A DNA stretch of 64,000 bases from Yoonia maritima (GTDB taxonomy: Bacteria > Pseudomonadota > Alphaproteobacteria > Rhodobacterales > Rhodobacteraceae). Below the pieces are notes generated by a model. It was given only the letters and a program-made list of their open reading frames with translations, was not told where the DNA came from and did not search any database. Made by a program: the position numbers and the translations under genes. Of this stretch, positions 47,377 to 56,622 are shown piece by piece (the first letter of the stretch is position 1; every line of letters begins with the position of its first letter). The DNA is taken from assembly GCF_003003285.1 (NCBI RefSeq), contig NZ_PVTP01000002.1:62001-126000 (forward strand), given 5' to 3'.

Positions 47377-47390
47377 ATTCATTTTTGAAT
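47377..47390. promoter_or_regulatory. Inverted repeat in the LysR/epimerase divergent promoter region
   Basis: ATTCA-TTTT-TGAAT lies at the start of the LysR gene in an 89-nt divergent region. LysR regulators usually bind a T-N11-A-type dyad near their own promoter, so it is a candidate operator. The ribosome site of the LysR gene is poor. Confidence 0.4.
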
Positions 47391-48285
47391 GGATATTCGT
47401 CTGTCAGATTTAGATTGGTCGCTCGTGCAGGCGTTTCTTGCGGTGGCCGAGGGGGGCAGCCTATCTGCCGCAGCGCGCGCTTTGGGGGCAAGCCAGCCCA
47501 CGCTAGGACGCCAGATTAGAACCTTGGAGACACAGTTAAAGGCGGATTTGTTTCACCGCCAACCGCGCGGGTTTACCTTGACGCAGACAGGTGCAGAGTT
47601 GGTTGCGCCAGCCCGGACAATGCGCGACGCGATGCAGCAGATTGCGTTGACGGCCGCTGGGCAGCAGGCCAGCCTAGCAGGTGCTGTGCGTATTTCGGCC
47701 AGTGTTGCTGTCGCGGCGGATCATATGCCTGCGATCATTGCCCGTATTCGCACCGAAGAGCCCGAGATCGAAATTGAACTTGTGCCAACCGACGACAGTC
47801 AAAACTTGCTTTACCGCGAGGCTGACATTGCGGTGCGGATGTACCGGCCGACGCAGCTCGATTTGGTAACGAAACACTTGGGTGATCTTGAATTAGGGAC
47901 ATACGCGGCTGGGTCCTATTTGAAACGGCGGGGAATGCCGCGGACCTTAGACGAAATGATGACCCATGATTTTGTTGGCTACGATCGAAGCCAGATGATT
48001 ATCGACGGTTTTCGCGCGGCCGGGATCAATGTAGGTCCTGAGTTTTTTAAAACACGCTGCGATCATCACGTAACCTATTGGGAATTGGTGCGCGCAGGCT
48101 GTGGTATCGGTTTTGCACAGGCCGTAGTGGGGGACAATGATCCAGCGGTCGAACGGGTGAAGTTAGGCTTTCCGCTGCCATCGTTACCCATTTGGCTAAC
48201 AGCACACGAGGCAATGCGCCAAACCCCACGTATTCGGCGCGTTTGGGATATGCTTGAGGACGGTCTGCGCCCCTTGGTATCTTGA
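47389..48285 (+). CDS. LysR-family transcriptional regulator
   Basis: 298 residues: winged helix-turn-helix LSDLDWSLVQAFLAVAEGGSLSAAARALGASQPTLGRQI at the N-terminus and a substrate-binding effector domain (VRISASVAVAADHMPAIIARI, GCGIGFAQAVV). It probably controls the divergent epimerase gene, a usual layout for this family. The effector is unknown. No good ribosome site before the ATG. Confidence 0.93.
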   Translation: MDIRLSDLDWSLVQAFLAVAEGGSLSAAARALGASQPTLGRQIRTLETQLKADLFHRQPRGFTLTQTGAELVAPARTMRDAMQQIALTAAGQQASLAGAVRISASVAVAADHMPAIIARIRTEEPEIEIELVPTDDSQNLLYREADIAVRMYRPTQLDLVTKHLGDLELGTYAAGSYLKRRGMPRTLDEMMTHDFVGYDRSQMIIDGFRAAGINVGPEFFKTRCDHHVTYWELVRAGCGIGFAQAVVGDNDPAVERVKLGFPLPSLPIWLTAHEAMRQTPRIRRVWDMLEDGLRPLVS

Positions 48286-48342
48286 ACCTTTGGCCTTGGC
48301 AGGCTAGGCCGTTGACAACATTTTCAACCAAGGACCAGACAT

Positions 48343-49446
48343 ATGGCAAACCCCTCCCTTTTGATCCTCGCCGGTGACGGCATCGGCCCCGAAGTCATGG
48401 ACGAGGTAAAGCGGATTATTGGCTGGTTCGGCGATAAGCGTGGCGTTTCTTTTGACGTGTCCGAAGACCTTGTTGGTGGCGCGGCCTATGACAAGCACGG
48501 CGTTCCATTGCATGACGACACGATGGCAAAAGCCCAAGAAGTAGACGCCGTACTGCTGGGCGCTGTTGGCGGCCCAAAGTACGATGATCTGGATTTCAGC
48601 GTAAAGCCGGAGCGTGGCCTGCTGCGTCTTCGCAAAGAAATGGACCTGTTCGCAAACCTGCGTCCTGCGCAGTGTTTTGACGCGCTTGCAGATTTCTCTT
48701 CTTTGAAGAAAGAATTGGTTGCCGGTCTGGATATCATGATCGTCCGTGAACTTACCTCAGGTGTTTATTTCGGTGAACCACGCGGTATTCACATGGAAGA
48801 TAACATGCGCGTGGGCATCAACACCCAGCGTTACACAGAAGCCGAGATCGAACGTGGTGCACGTGCAGCGTTTGAACTGGCGATGAAGCGCGACAAGCGT
48901 CTGTGTTCCATGGAAAAAGCAAACGTAATGGAATCCGGCATTTTGTGGCGCGATGTTGTCACCGAAGTGCATGCGGATTACCCAGAGGTAGAACTGTCCC
49001 ATATGTACGCCGACAACGGTGCGATGCAGTTGGTGCGTGCGCCAAAGCAGTTCGATGTGATCTACACAGACAACCTGTTCGGCGACATCCTGTCGGATTG
49101 TGCGGCGATGTTGACTGGTTCTCTGGGCATGTTGCCATCAGCCAGCCTTGGCGTGCCAATGGAAAATGGTCGTCCGAAAGCAATGTACGAACCGGTACAC
49201 GGCTCTGCGCCTGACATCACGGGCCAAGGCAAAGCCAACCCAATCGCGTGCATTTTATCGTTCGCAATGGCGCTGCGCTATTCGTTCGACATGGGCGGAG
49301 AGGCTGACCGCCTTGAGGCGGCTATCGAGGCGGTTCTGGCAGACGGCGCACGTACTGGCGACCTGATGGGGCCAGAAGGCGGCACACCACTGTCCACAAC
49401 AGAAATGGGTGATGTCATTTTGGCTGCGCTGGACGCGTCACTGTAA
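48343..49446 (+). CDS. leuB: 3-isopropylmalate dehydrogenase
   Basis: NAD-dependent oxidative decarboxylase of leucine synthesis, 367 residues. [16 protein letters not shown] at the start, [26 protein letters not shown], and [21 protein letters not shown] with the metal Asp residues are typical. It is separate from leuCD by four genes. GGACC at normal distance precedes the ATG. A 10-bp stem (49457-49480) follows. Confidence 0.97.
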   Translation: MANPSLLILAGDGIGPEVMDEVKRIIGWFGDKRGVSFDVSEDLVGGAAYDKHGVPLHDDTMAKAQEVDAVLLGAVGGPKYDDLDFSVKPERGLLRLRKEMDLFANLRPAQCFDALADFSSLKKELVAGLDIMIVRELTSGVYFGEPRGIHMEDNMRVGINTQRYTEAEIERGARAAFELAMKRDKRLCSMEKANVMESGILWRDVVTEVHADYPEVELSHMYADNGAMQLVRAPKQFDVIYTDNLFGDILSDCAAMLTGSLGMLPSASLGVPMENGRPKAMYEPVHGSAPDITGQGKANPIACILSFAMALRYSFDMGGEADRLEAAIEAVLADGARTGDLMGPEGGTPLSTTEMGDVILAALDASL

Positions 49447-49456
49447 ACAAATTTTT

Positions 49457-49480
49457 ATCGCATCCTGCCTAGGGTGCGAT
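49457..49480 (+). terminator. Stem-loop after leuB
   Basis: ATCGCATCCT (49457-49466), GCCT loop, AGGGTGCGAT (49471-49480); one G-T pair. No T-run follows, so it is a weak terminator or 3'-end stabiliser. Confidence 0.5.
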
Positions 49481-49599
49481 CCAGAAACATCATGATGCCC
49501 GTGGGTGCCTGATCAGTGTCTTTAAATTGGCCGTTGATCTTGACACCTGCGGGCTATCGTTTTTTGTCAGTATGTAGCTAAATCAACGAAAGACCGGAT

Positions 49600-50574
49600 A
49601 TGTCACCCAACGCAAAAGGCGCTATGTTTGCTTTGACTGCTTTTGCTGTCTTTGCCACGCATGATGTGATCATCAAGATTTTGGGCGCGACGTATTCGCC
49701 GTTTCAGATCGTGTTCTTTAGCGTTTTGCTAAGCTTCCCACTAGCCACTGTTATGCTGATGCGTGACGCAAAGCCGGGTACATTGGTGCCTGTGCACCCT
49801 TGGTGGATGGCTTTGCGTACGGCGGCAGCAACAGTGACAGGTGTTGCGGCGTTCTATGCGTTCTCTGTGCTGCCGCTGGCGCAGGTTTATGCGATCTTGT
49901 TTGCGACGCCGCTTTTAATCACTGTGCTTGCGATCCCGGTCTTGGGTGAAACCGTGCGATTGCGCCGCTGGATTGCGGTTTTGGTTGGCCTTGTTGGCGT
50001 TATGGTCGTGTTGCGACCGGGGCAGACCCCGCTGACTGGTGGTCATCTTGCAGCACTTGCATCTGCGGTGTGCGGTGCGATTGCATCGATTGTCGTGCGT
50101 AAAATTGGATCAGAGGAGCGCCCTGTCGTGATGCTGATCTATCCGATGGTTGCTAACTTTGTACTGATGGGCTGCGCGCTACCGTTCGTTTATGAGCCGA
50201 TGCCGATTACGCATCTGGGAATGCTGGGTGTGATCGCCTTGTTTGCATGGATCGCTAGCTTTCTGGTTATTCTTGCTTATCAGGCGGGCGAGGCCGCAAT
50301 CATCGCGCCGATGCAGTACAGCCAGATCATTTGGGCCACGATTTTCGGGATGCTGTTCTTTGACGAAACGATGGATTTGTTCACGGGTGTAGGTGCGACG
50401 ATTATCATCGCAAGCGGCCTTTATATCGTGTTGCGCGAAAGCAAAGGGACGTCACAGAACACACCAGTTCTACGAAATCGGTCCCGCACTGTTACCAGTG
50501 CAGAACCGCGTGTCAGCCTGTTTATGCGTGTGCTGGGACAAACCCCGCCACGGCAGGAAGAAACTACCGAGTAA
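49600..50574 (+). CDS. EamA-family (DMT) transporter
   Basis: 324-residue membrane protein with about ten hydrophobic segments in two EamA repeats; the first ends near ALPLAQVYAILFATPLLI and the second contains AAIIAPMQYSQIIWATIFGMLFF. Members export or import small metabolites; direction and substrate cannot be told. The C-terminal 40 residues are hydrophilic. The stop lies 2 nt before the end of the convergent glutamate-synthase-like gene. Confidence 0.9.
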   Translation: MSPNAKGAMFALTAFAVFATHDVIIKILGATYSPFQIVFFSVLLSFPLATVMLMRDAKPGTLVPVHPWWMALRTAAATVTGVAAFYAFSVLPLAQVYAILFATPLLITVLAIPVLGETVRLRRWIAVLVGLVGVMVVLRPGQTPLTGGHLAALASAVCGAIASIVVRKIGSEERPVVMLIYPMVANFVLMGCALPFVYEPMPITHLGMLGVIALFAWIASFLVILAYQAGEAAIIAPMQYSQIIWATIFGMLFFDETMDLFTGVGATIIIASGLYIVLRESKGTSQNTPVLRNRSRTVTSAEPRVSLFMRVLGQTPPRQEETTE

Positions 50575-50576
50575 GC

Positions 50577-52196
50577 CTATGTGCGGGCTTCTGGCGGGGC
50601 AAAGCTGTCGGCTGATGCCCGTGCCCAGCGTTCTTTATAGACGATGTGTTCGTCGCCATCTTCAAGCAAGAAGCCAATCGGTAGATAGTTGTAGACATCG
50701 TTGGCTTCGGTCATCTGCCCGTCACCACGACGCGTCATAAAGTGATAGGGTAGGAAACCACTGGGGTCGTTCAGCCCTGCAGCGCCGGCGATTTCGCCAA
50801 GCGCCTTAAGCGTGTTCGCATGGAACCGCGCGACCCGTTGGCTTTTGTTTTCGACGTTCAGTGCCTTTTGGCGCAGTGGATCTTGGGTCGCGACGCCCAC
50901 AGGGCAGTGGTTCGTGTGGCAGGCTTGGGCCTGAATGCAACCGATCGAGAACATGTATCCACGCGCCGAGTTGCACCAATCTGCGCCTAATGACAGCGCG
51001 CGAGCAATATCAAAGGCACTGACCAGTTTACCGGCGGCACCGACTTTTACGTGGTCACGGATGCCAGCGCCCCGCAGCGTATTGTGCACAAATGTCAGAC
51101 CTTCGATCATTGGCATCCCGACGTGGTTTGCGAATTCCAGCGGCGCTGCACCTGTGCCGCCTTCGGTCCCATCGACCACGATGAAATCGGGGATGACCCC
51201 CGTTTCCAGCATTGCCTTGACCATGCACATGAATTCACGGCGGTGGCCAATGCATAGCTTGAAACCAACGGGTTTACCGCCCGACAGATCACGCAGTTGC
51301 GCGATGAAACGCATCAGCTGTCGTGGTGAGGAAAACGCGCTGTGGGCAGCGGGTGAAACGCAATCCACACCCATTGGAATATGGCGTGCCTCTGCAATTT
51401 CTTCCGTAATCTTTGACGCAGGTAGCATCCCACCATGACCGGGCTTAGCGCCTTGGCTAAGTTTTAGTTCGATCATCTTGACCTGATCGTCTGCGGCTTG
51501 CTCTGCGAATTTTTCGGGGCTGAATGTGCCATCATCATTGCGACACCCAAAATAGCCCGACCCAATTTCATAGATCAGGTCGCCGCCCGGTTCGCGGTGA
51601 TAGCGGCTGATGCCTCCTTCGCCCGTGTCTTGAGCAAATCCACCAAGTTTGGCACCTGTGTTCAGGGCCTTGATCGCATTTGCAGATAACGATCCAAAGC
51701 TCATCGCTGAGATGTTGTAAAGCGACGCGCTGTAGGGCTTCTTGCAGTCTGGACCGCCGATCATAACGCGAAAATCGGTGTCCGAGAAATGGACCGGTTG
51801 AACCGAGTGCGTGAGCCACGAATAACCGGCCTCGTACACTTTTTCTTGGGTACCAAACGGGCGCTTATCTTCGGCACCTTTTGCACGCTGATACACCAAC
51901 GAACGCTGTTCGCGGCTGAACGGCTGTTCGTCTTGATCGTTCTCAATCAGGTATTGGCGAATTTCGGGGCGGATTGCCTCAAACAGGAAACGCAGATGAC
52001 CCAAAACCGGGTAGTTGCGCAGAATCGAATGACGGGTTTGCCGCATGTCGCGGATTCCGACAATTGTCAGAATTGCGAACGCAAAGAATGGAAAGATCAC
52101 CCAAGTATACCAGAAGGATAATAGCAGGGTGACAACCGCCATAACCGTAACAAACAAGAACGTACTGTAACGTTCCAACGACAACAAATCCCGCAT
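50577..52196 (-). CDS. FMN-binding glutamate synthase family protein
   Basis: 539 residues, resembling the FMN/iron-sulfur domain of glutamate synthase large subunit (GltB) but without the amidotransferase domain. Two hydrophobic segments near the N-terminus (residues ~10-50) suggest a membrane anchor. Central blocks: YSASLYNISAMSFGSLSANAIKALN, GGISRYHREPGGDLIYEIG, KPGHGGMLPASKI and CIQAQACHTNHCPVGVATQDP, the 3Fe-4S Cys motif. Such stand-alone proteins are common in alphaproteobacteria; the substrate is not proven. ATG 52196 has GAGGAG upstream. Confidence 0.88.
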   Translation of the reverse strand: MRDLLSLERYSTFLFVTVMAVVTLLLSFWYTWVIFPFFAFAILTIVGIRDMRQTRHSILRNYPVLGHLRFLFEAIRPEIRQYLIENDQDEQPFSREQRSLVYQRAKGAEDKRPFGTQEKVYEAGYSWLTHSVQPVHFSDTDFRVMIGGPDCKKPYSASLYNISAMSFGSLSANAIKALNTGAKLGGFAQDTGEGGISRYHREPGGDLIYEIGSGYFGCRNDDGTFSPEKFAEQAADDQVKMIELKLSQGAKPGHGGMLPASKITEEIAEARHIPMGVDCVSPAAHSAFSSPRQLMRFIAQLRDLSGGKPVGFKLCIGHRREFMCMVKAMLETGVIPDFIVVDGTEGGTGAAPLEFANHVGMPMIEGLTFVHNTLRGAGIRDHVKVGAAGKLVSAFDIARALSLGADWCNSARGYMFSIGCIQAQACHTNHCPVGVATQDPLRQKALNVENKSQRVARFHANTLKALGEIAGAAGLNDPSGFLPYHFMTRRGDGQMTEANDVYNYLPIGFLLEDGDEHIVYKERWARASADSFAPPEART

Positions 52197-52269
52197 GATG
52201 GCTCCTCTTTGCTTTCGCGACATGCTTAGGCTGCTAAGCTACGTCGCGAAAGGGGGTCGCATCAACTGG

Positions 52270-53079
52270 TTAAAAATTAGGTGTCACGCCCGGCAGTTCA
52301 AGCGACTTGATAAGTTCGCGTAGTTCTTGGCGGGCGGCAACATTAGAAATGTTCATGCCTTTGACGCCAATGTCACGCAGGTCCAACAGGGTCAGGCCAC
52401 GTGGGAACAGTTCGCGGAAAATCACTCGCTCGTTAAAGCCCGGGGCGGTCCGGAAACCGACGCGCTTGGCCAGTTTCGTGATCGCGCGCTGCATCTTTTC
52501 TTTGTTGACCATCGCCTGCGCACCCATCCGGTTGCGGACAACAACCCAGTCAATCGGTTTCAGTCCTGCCTGCGCCCGCAATTGCCGCGCGTTCCAGACC
52601 ATTTCTGAATAAACAGATGGGCCGGTGATTTCTTCGCCGTCGCTATCGACATGAGCGAGCAGATCAAAATCGATAAAGCTATCGTTCAACGGCGTAATCA
52701 GCGTGTCGGCAAGGCTGTGTGCGACTTGGCTAAGCCGGGTGTGCGAGCCAGGGCAGTCGATCAGGATAAAGTCGTTGTCGGCTTCCATCTCTGACACGGC
52801 CATCGAAAGGCGGTGATCAAAGGCGTTTTCGCCGGGCTTTAGGCTTGTCTGATCGATCTCAGGAAGCTCATGATAGCTGGGCGAGGGAAGGTCGAGCCCT
52901 TTTTCCGCAAGAAAGTTCGCGCGATTTACGATATAGCGCCCAAGCGTCTTTTGCCGTAGGTCAAGGTCAAGTGTCCCAACCCGATGTCCCATCCGTGCAA
53001 GCGCTGTCGCGACATGCATTGATACGGTCGACTTGCCCGCGCCGCCTTTTTCGTTACCCACAACAATGATATGTGCCAC
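52270..53079 (-). CDS. mipZ: MipZ division-plane positioning ATPase
   Basis: ParA/MinD-type ATPase, 269 residues, that spreads from the poles with ParB and inhibits FtsZ there, replacing Min in many alphaproteobacteria. The deviant Walker A GNEKGGAGKST is at 8-18; the Asp-rich LDLDLRQKTLGRY and FILIDCPGSHTRL (Walker B) match MipZ rather than ParA or MinD. Single gene, upstream of a 412-nt non-coding stretch shared with the helicase. Confidence 0.93.
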   Translation of the reverse strand: MAHIIVVGNEKGGAGKSTVSMHVATALARMGHRVGTLDLDLRQKTLGRYIVNRANFLAEKGLDLPSPSYHELPEIDQTSLKPGENAFDHRLSMAVSEMEADNDFILIDCPGSHTRLSQVAHSLADTLITPLNDSFIDFDLLAHVDSDGEEITGPSVYSEMVWNARQLRAQAGLKPIDWVVVRNRMGAQAMVNKEKMQRAITKLAKRVGFRTAPGFNERVIFRELFPRGLTLLDLRDIGVKGMNISNVAARQELRELIKSLELPGVTPNF

Positions 53080-53491
53080 GCAATCTATCCCTACAGAATG
53101 TGCTTTGGCACACTATATGGTGTGGTGCCCCCAAGGGGAAGTGATCGGCCCGTCGATACTGCGTTTATTTCGCATTTGCGTGCCACTGACGATACACCCG
53201 GCAGAGTGACGTAGCTGTCACCTTGACAATTTGTTCGGAAAGGCGCATGTGCAACCCAACCGATGCAAGCTGCCGCGTGAGCAGAGCGTGACCGAAGGTC
53301 AATCGCAAGGCATCGCTTAACTCTCAGGTTCCCACATCACGCAGGGGTCCCGCGCCAAATCGGCGCCCGGACAATGCGGTTCTGGCTGTCAGCATATGGC
53401 GCAACCTTGCTTTGGGTTCATGGCGCTGTGCCGTGAGCCTTACCGTATGCGCAGGCCTGATCGCCTGCTAAATAGACAGGATATCCAATAA
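53080..53491 (+). other. Long leader of the DEAD-box helicase gene
   Basis: 412 nt without a gene between mipZ and the helicase. TTGACA at 53223-53228 with a weak CATGTG 17 nt further may be the promoter. A glycine-riboswitch-like motif follows (53273-53379), then a hairpin GCAGGC-CTGATC-GCCTGC (53451-53468) 23 nt before the helicase ATG. Long structured leaders on RNA-helicase mRNAs are known for cold-shock control in other bacteria. Confidence 0.6.
53273..53379 (+). ncRNA. Glycine-riboswitch-like aptamer (weak candidate)
   Basis: Reads, in order, like one glycine aptamer: CCGCGT closing stem (53273-53278), GAGCAGAG, ACCGAAGG (53291-53298) followed by TCAA, then AACTCTCAGG (53319-53328), and later GGACA (53369-53373) directly before ATGCGG (53374-53379), which pairs with CCGCGT (one G-U). 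The same core words (CCGAAGG, CTCTCAGG, GGAC) mark family RF00504. Against it: the part between CTCTCAGG and GGACA is 40 nt, with an extra hairpin (GCGCC-AAATC-GGCGC, 53352-53366), and the downstream gene is a helicase, not a glycine gene. Confidence 0.35.
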
Positions 53492-54805
53492 ATGGATTTT
53501 GATATGCTGGGGCTCGCGCCCCGCCTTGTGAACGTTCTGAAAGAACAAGGGATCACCGATCCCACCCCAATTCAAACCCAAGCCATCCCGCACGCCATGA
53601 ATGGCCGCGACGTGATGGGGCTTGCCCAAACTGGTACTGGTAAAACCGCTGCCTTTGGTCTGCCGATGATCAACGCACTGATGAAGGCTGGCGTTAAACC
53701 AAGCCCGAAAACAGCACGCGGTCTGATCCTTGCGCCAACACGCGAGTTGGCCAAACAGATTTCTGAAAACCTGACTGCTTATACCAAAGGTAGCCACCTG
53801 AAAGTGGCGCTTGTGGTTGGTGGTGCCGGGATTTCTGCACAATCGAAACGTCTAGCAGGCGGTGTTGACCTATTGGTTGCGACGCCGGGCCGTTTGATTG
53901 ATTTGATCGATCGTCGCGCCGTGCGTTTGGACGAAACAATTTATCTGGTATTGGACGAAGCCGACCAAATGCTCGACATGGGCTTTATCCATGCGTTGCG
54001 TCAGATCGCACCGTTGTTGGCCAAGGATCGCCAAACAATGATGTTCTCGGCAACGATGCCAAAGCTGATGGCGGAATTGGCATCCACATACCTTAAGGAC
54101 GCAGTACGCGTTCAAGTGAACCCTCCAGGGCAGGCTGCGAAAAAGATCGCGCAATCGGTGCACTTTGTGGCCCAAGCTGCCAAGACTGACTTGCTGATCG
54201 AACTGCTTGATAAGCACCGCGATGAGCTGGCACTGGTGTTCGGTCGCACGAAACATGGCTGTGAGAAGCTGTATAAAGTGCTGGAAAACAAAGGCTTTGC
54301 TGCGGCGTCTATCCACGGCAACAAAAGCCAAGGCCAACGTGATCGTGCGATCACGGCGTTTAAGGCCGGTAAGGTCCGCGTTCTGGTCGCAACAGATGTG
54401 GCCGCGCGCGGGATCGATATTCCCGATGTGCGTCACGTGTACAACTACGATATGCCAAACGTTGCAGACAACTATGTTCACCGGATTGGCCGGACGGCGC
54501 GTGCTGGCGCCGAAGGCTGCGCCGTTGCGCTGGTCGCTCCTGACGAAATGATCGAATTGCAGGACATCGAAAAGGTGATGAAGGAAACAATTCCTGTCGC
54601 CTCTGGGCGTCCGTGGGAAATCAAACCCGGTCAGAAAAAACGCCCCAACGGTGGCGGTGGCGGCGGTCGTCGTGGAGGCGGTGGTGGCCGTCACGCGTCT
54701 GGCGGCAAGCCCGGCGGAGGTAAGCCCAGTGGCGGTGGCAAACCCGGCGGCGGGCGTCGTCGCGGTGGCGGCGGTGGTCGTTCGCGCGCAGCTGCGTCTG
54801 CATAA
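53492..54805 (+). CDS. DEAD-box RNA helicase, RhlE-like
   Basis: 437 residues. Motifs in order: PTPIQTQAIPHAM (Q), AQTGTGKT (residues 45-52), PTRELA, VATPGRLIDL, LDEADQMLDMG, SATMPKLM, VLVATDVAARGIDIPDV and HRIGRTARAG. The C-terminal ~65 residues are Gly/Arg-rich with basic residues, an RNA-binding tail. It unwinds short RNA duplexes in ribosome assembly or mRNA decay. Length and tail fit RhlE. Its 5' leader is unusually long and structured. A G+C-rich stem (54815-54840) follows the stop. Confidence 0.93.
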   Translation: MDFDMLGLAPRLVNVLKEQGITDPTPIQTQAIPHAMNGRDVMGLAQTGTGKTAAFGLPMINALMKAGVKPSPKTARGLILAPTRELAKQISENLTAYTKGSHLKVALVVGGAGISAQSKRLAGGVDLLVATPGRLIDLIDRRAVRLDETIYLVLDEADQMLDMGFIHALRQIAPLLAKDRQTMMFSATMPKLMAELASTYLKDAVRVQVNPPGQAAKKIAQSVHFVAQAAKTDLLIELLDKHRDELALVFGRTKHGCEKLYKVLENKGFAAASIHGNKSQGQRDRAITAFKAGKVRVLVATDVAARGIDIPDVRHVYNYDMPNVADNYVHRIGRTARAGAEGCAVALVAPDEMIELQDIEKVMKETIPVASGRPWEIKPGQKKRPNGGGGGGRRGGGGGRHASGGKPGGGKPSGGGKPGGGRRRGGGGGRSRAAASA

Positions 54806-54843
54806 GTAAAATACGCCGCCTCGGGTATGATCCGGGGCGGTGC

Positions 54844-55158
54844 CTATCCGTATTTACGAAACGCTTCCATCTCAATGGCCAGTTTTGTGTGAAGCTCGGA
54901 CAACACCAGCATCTCATCCTTACGCGAAGTTTCATCCGTCAGTGATGTGAGTCGTTCTTGCGACGCAAGGATCTGCTGGCGCAAGATCACAACAGGCGAC
55001 TTTGCATCTGCTTCGGTCATGATCCGATTTAGCACGGCATTCTGCGGATCATCCAACCCCGTCAGCGGCTTACCTGCACCAGGTAAATTATCAAAATCAC
55101 CACGCTTTTCCGCGTTCTGGACGATTTGATCAATCAGGCTGCTAAGTGGGTGGTGCAT
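54844..55158 (-). CDS. DUF1992 (DnaJ homologue C28-like) protein
   Basis: 104 residues. The conserved motif is EKRGDFDNLPGAGKPLTGLDD at residues 17-37; the rest is helical. The domain occurs in bacteria and in the human DNAJC28 protein; its function is not known. No signal or membrane part. Convergent with the helicase, single gene. Confidence 0.85.
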   Translation of the reverse strand: MHHPLSSLIDQIVQNAEKRGDFDNLPGAGKPLTGLDDPQNAVLNRIMTEADAKSPVVILRQQILASQERLTSLTDETSRKDEMLVLSELHTKLAIEMEAFRKYG

Positions 55159-55607
55159 GTCGCGGTGCTCATTGTTCAGAATTGGGGGACATGACCCGAT
55201 TTATAGATGGTTCTGGCTCTTTACTATCTGTGTAAAAGGATATTGTCATGGGAGCCTTGGGGGAGCGGCGTACTGTATCCTACATCGCCTCTTTTTAATG
55301 GCTGGCAATTTTACCTGTTAAACGCGGTATTGCCGTCGATGTTGCTTTGAATTCGGTGGTTCTATTGTAGTCGACGGCATCGCCCGATGAAGGTAGCGAC
55401 GGAACAATCACGGTGTCGTCTCATGTTTGATGGATGGTTCGCAGAAATATTCAGCCGAAACATAAGTTTGCACCATCATTTGAATAGGCATTTAGGTTTA
55501 TTAATGCTGCATCGCCCGCAATTCGAATTAAGTTGCGTGCGATGCCTTGTCGTTGGTCTCTTGCTAAGGAACAAAATAAAATACTCGTAACGAGACCGTC
55601 TTCAAGA
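55159..55607. other. Gene-free A+T-rich stretch
   Basis: 449 nt with no gene that I can support. A 67-residue frame (55387-55590) is present but has no ribosome site or family likeness. The sequence is richer in A+T than the surroundings. It may be a decayed remnant. Confidence 0.4.
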
Positions 55608-56021
55608 CTATTCGGCAGTGATGACTGTCATGACAAGCTCGCCATCCACACGGATGGGACCGTCTTCTTTTGCTCCGAGCGTGTACTCAAAACCACCTGT
55701 TACCATACCACCTGCTTCCGAATGCACCATAAGCATCAACATTTCACCGGGCGCGATTTCCTCGGTGAGAATCGCCGCAACATCCATGTTGTCCCCCATC
55801 CGGAGAGGAGCATAGCCAACCACTGGACCTGGCTTCATTTCTGCATCAGTACGATGTACCACCATCCAGCCATTTTCTGCGGCCACGACCGTATCGGCAC
55901 TGACGACACCGTTCTCAACTGATTGGTTGGTTGCTTCAACGGCGGGTGATGGTGCGTGTCCCGCGGCAAACACACCCGTCGCTGTAAGGGTTAGGGCAAC
56001 GGCTGAAATCATCGTTCTCAT
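55608..56021 (-). CDS. Small exported protein, DUF7282-like
   Basis: 137 residues with a Sec signal peptide (MISAVALTLTATGVFAAG). The mature part shows a beta-sandwich pattern: ESVENGVVSADTVVAAENGWMVVHRTD, then VVGYAPLRMGDNMDVAAILTEEIAPGEMLMLMVHSEAG, typical of DUF7282-type periplasmic domains. The ATG at 56021 has GGAGAT 6 nt upstream; a longer frame to 56294 has no such site. Function unknown. Confidence 0.75.
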   Translation of the reverse strand: MRTMISAVALTLTATGVFAAGHAPSPAVEATNQSVENGVVSADTVVAAENGWMVVHRTDAEMKPGPVVGYAPLRMGDNMDVAAILTEEIAPGEMLMLMVHSEAGGMVTGGFEYTLGAKEDGPIRVDGELVMTVITAE

Positions 56022-56320
56022 AGGTATCTCCACTTGCATACTGATGAACACCATGTCCGCCAGATCACCTAAGTCACGTTGCGCCGTCTTAGAAAGTTTC
56101 ACACGCTGACGAAAAAATCGACATACGCTGATATGGAATGCGTGATGAATTGTTGGGTACGGCGCAATGAGGGGGATTCTAGGAGGCTTCATGCCAGTAG
56201 TGCTTCGGCAAAGCTGTCTGTTAGTTTTCAGCAGCTTCGGCGTGATCGTCGCTAAATAAATGCGGTGACGATCGCAAACAAAAGCTGTTGTCACGTCGTC
56301 GATTTATAGTACCGCAAACA

Positions 56321-56357
56321 AAAAAACGCCGCCCATTCTCATGAGCGGCGTTTTTAT
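56321..56357. terminator. Intrinsic terminator after rpmE
   Basis: AAAAACGCCGC (56322-56332) and GCGGCGTTTTT (56345-56355) around a 12-nt loop. On the minus strand it ends in a T-run, so it ends the rpmE transcript; it may also work the other way. Confidence 0.9.
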
Positions 56358-56359
56358 TA

Positions 56360-56382
56360 CGTAGGGTGGATCTTGATCCACC
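56360..56382 (+). repeat. Dispersed palindromic repeat, copy 4
   Basis: CGTAG then GGTGGATC / GATCCACC around TT: perfect 8-nt arms. It lies between the rpmE stop (56390) and its terminator, so it is transcribed in the 3' UTR. Confidence 0.85.
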
Positions 56383-56389
56383 AGCGGTC

Positions 56390-56611
56390 TTAGAAGCCCA
56401 GACCAGCGTATTTGTTTTTGAACTTAGAAACACGACCGCCAGCATCCATCAGACGGGTTGATCCGCCGTTCCATGCTGGGTGTACAGATGGGTCGATGTC
56501 CAGCGCCATTTGGTCGCCTTCTTTGCCCCATGTGGATTTCATCTGAACCACTGTGCCATCGGTCATTTTCACGTCGATGAAGTGATAATCTGGGTGGATA
56601 TCTTTTTTCAT
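56390..56611 (-). CDS. rpmE: 50S ribosomal protein L31
   Basis: 73 residues, [18 protein letters not shown] and [21 protein letters not shown]. The zinc-binding Cys pair of some L31 forms is absent (C-minus type), as in many alphaproteobacteria. It follows rplS by 11 nt and ends the operon. Confidence 0.96.
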   Translation of the reverse strand: MKKDIHPDYHFIDVKMTDGTVVQMKSTWGKEGDQMALDIDPSVHPAWNGGSTRLMDAGGRVSKFKNKYAGLGF

Positions 56612-56622
56612 GACATCAATCC

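Noticed and set aside
54650..54800. GGC/GGT-rich tract as a DNA repeat
   Set aside because: It codes for the Gly/Arg-rich tail of the helicase, a common RNA-binding extension.
55387..55590. 67-residue frame in the gene-free stretch
   Set aside because: No ribosome site, no recognisable pattern, and A+T-rich non-coding-like context.
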